Source: Pseudomonadota bacterium | GTDB lineage: Bacteria > Pseudomonadota > Gammaproteobacteria > Xanthomonadales > Xanthomonadaceae | Assembly: GCA_023438325.1 (NCBI GenBank) | Contig: JAEXRB010000030.1 | Coordinates: forward strand, 1 to 5,246 | Direction: 5' to 3' | DNA length: 5,246 nt | Shown here: positions 4,917-5,246 of the stretch, piece after piece | Position numbering within the stretch: the first letter of the stretch is position 1 | How the letters are laid out: each line of letters begins with the position of its first letter | The notes under the pieces: generated by a model | Database searches by the model: none | What the model saw: only the letters and a program-made list of their open reading frames with translations | Told to the model about the DNA's origin: nothing | Translations under genes and position numbers: made by a program

Positions 4917-5246
4917 ATGAAAATTTCTTCCAGGACCATCCTGGCCGCCGCGCTCCTGACCGCACTGCCGATGGGTAGCGCGCTGGCTTGCACCATCTCC
5001 GCTTGGAATGGCACGCCCATTGGCTCCCCCACCGCGGGCGGCCCCACCTCCACGCCTGCCGTCGCCCGTTACAGCGGCGTCTGCGCCTTGGCCACCAACT
5101 CCAACCAGGCCGTTGTAGACAACACACCGGCTGCCGAAGCCGTCTATCGCGCTCGCTTCTATGTGCTGACCAAGTCCGTCAGCGGCGCCACCACCATCTT
5201 CAAGGCCACCACGGCCGACAATGGCGGCGGCGGCACCAACGTGGCC
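4917..5246 (+). CDS. Exported protein of unknown function, N-terminal part (runs off right edge)
   Basis: I do not recognise this gene with certainty. The visible 110 residues begin with a clear Sec signal peptide: KISSRT, a hydrophobic core ILAAALLTALPMG, then SALA with likely signal-peptidase-I cleavage after ALA at residue 24. The mature protein would start with a cysteine (C25). ALAC is a poor lipobox because position -3 is Ala, so a lipoprotein is possible but less likely. The mature part is rich in Thr, Ala, Gly, Ser and Asn, with a second cysteine at 56 (YSGVCALAT) that could bond with C25 in the periplasm. Later come DNTPAAEAVYRARFYVLT (68-85) and a Gly run, GGGG, at 102-105. The composition suggests a beta-rich secreted protein. 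From memory, Xanthomonadales have small exported proteins with a similar RYxARFYV stretch, but I cannot verify this. It has its own promoter candidate and ribosome binding site. Confidence 0.8.
   Translation, partial: MKISSRTILAAALLTALPMGSALACTISAWNGTPIGSPTAGGPTSTPAVARYSGVCALATNSNQAVVDNTPAAEAVYRARFYVLTKSVSGATTIFKATTADNGGGGTNVA

Overview
The window looks like chromosomal DNA of a high-GC gammaproteobacterium, most likely from the Xanthomonadales (Xanthomonas/Lysobacter/Stenotrophomonas relatives). This placement is an inference. It rests on the GC-rich codon use, on the pyrH-frr-uppS-cdsA gene set, and on a UppS sequence that reads like the Xanthomonas form as I remember it. No database search was possible.

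Layout. The left part (1-3051) carries four housekeeping genes on the minus strand. In the order they are read, they are pyrH (UMP kinase, 3051-2320), frr (ribosome recycling factor, 1802-1245), uppS (undecaprenyl diphosphate synthase, about 1188-403) and cdsA (phosphatidate cytidylyltransferase, 406 to beyond the left edge). uppS and cdsA overlap by four bases (ATGA). Inserted between pyrH and frr, on the opposite strand, is a 111-residue yjdM/phnA-type zinc-ribbon gene (1957-2292). It is convergent with pyrH and divergent from frr, so this normally compact cluster is physically split.

The right part (3178-5246) is on the plus strand. Divergent from pyrH is a two-gene signalling operon: a short membrane-anchored HisKA_3-type histidine kinase with no recognisable sensor domain (3178-3927), overlapping by four bases a NarL/LuxR-type response regulator (3924-4562). 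About 350 bases without a convincing gene follow. This gap starts with a C-rich, G-poor stretch that resembles a Rho loading site, contains a hairpin, and ends in a plausible promoter and a good ribosome binding site. These precede a gene for a small exported protein (4917 to beyond the right edge), which I do not recognise with certainty.

How they fit together. PyrH supplies UDP for nucleotide and envelope precursors, Frr recycles ribosomes, UppS makes the C55 lipid carrier for peptidoglycan and O-antigen, and CdsA makes CDP-diacylglycerol for phospholipids; this is the usual translation-plus-envelope cluster. The kinase and regulator should form a cognate pair, and the secreted-protein gene downstream is a possible but unproven target. 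I found no tRNA, rRNA, CRISPR array, insertion sequence or prophage element. The main points worth a second look are the opposite-strand yjdM insertion, the sensorless kinase, and the unrecognised exported protein.
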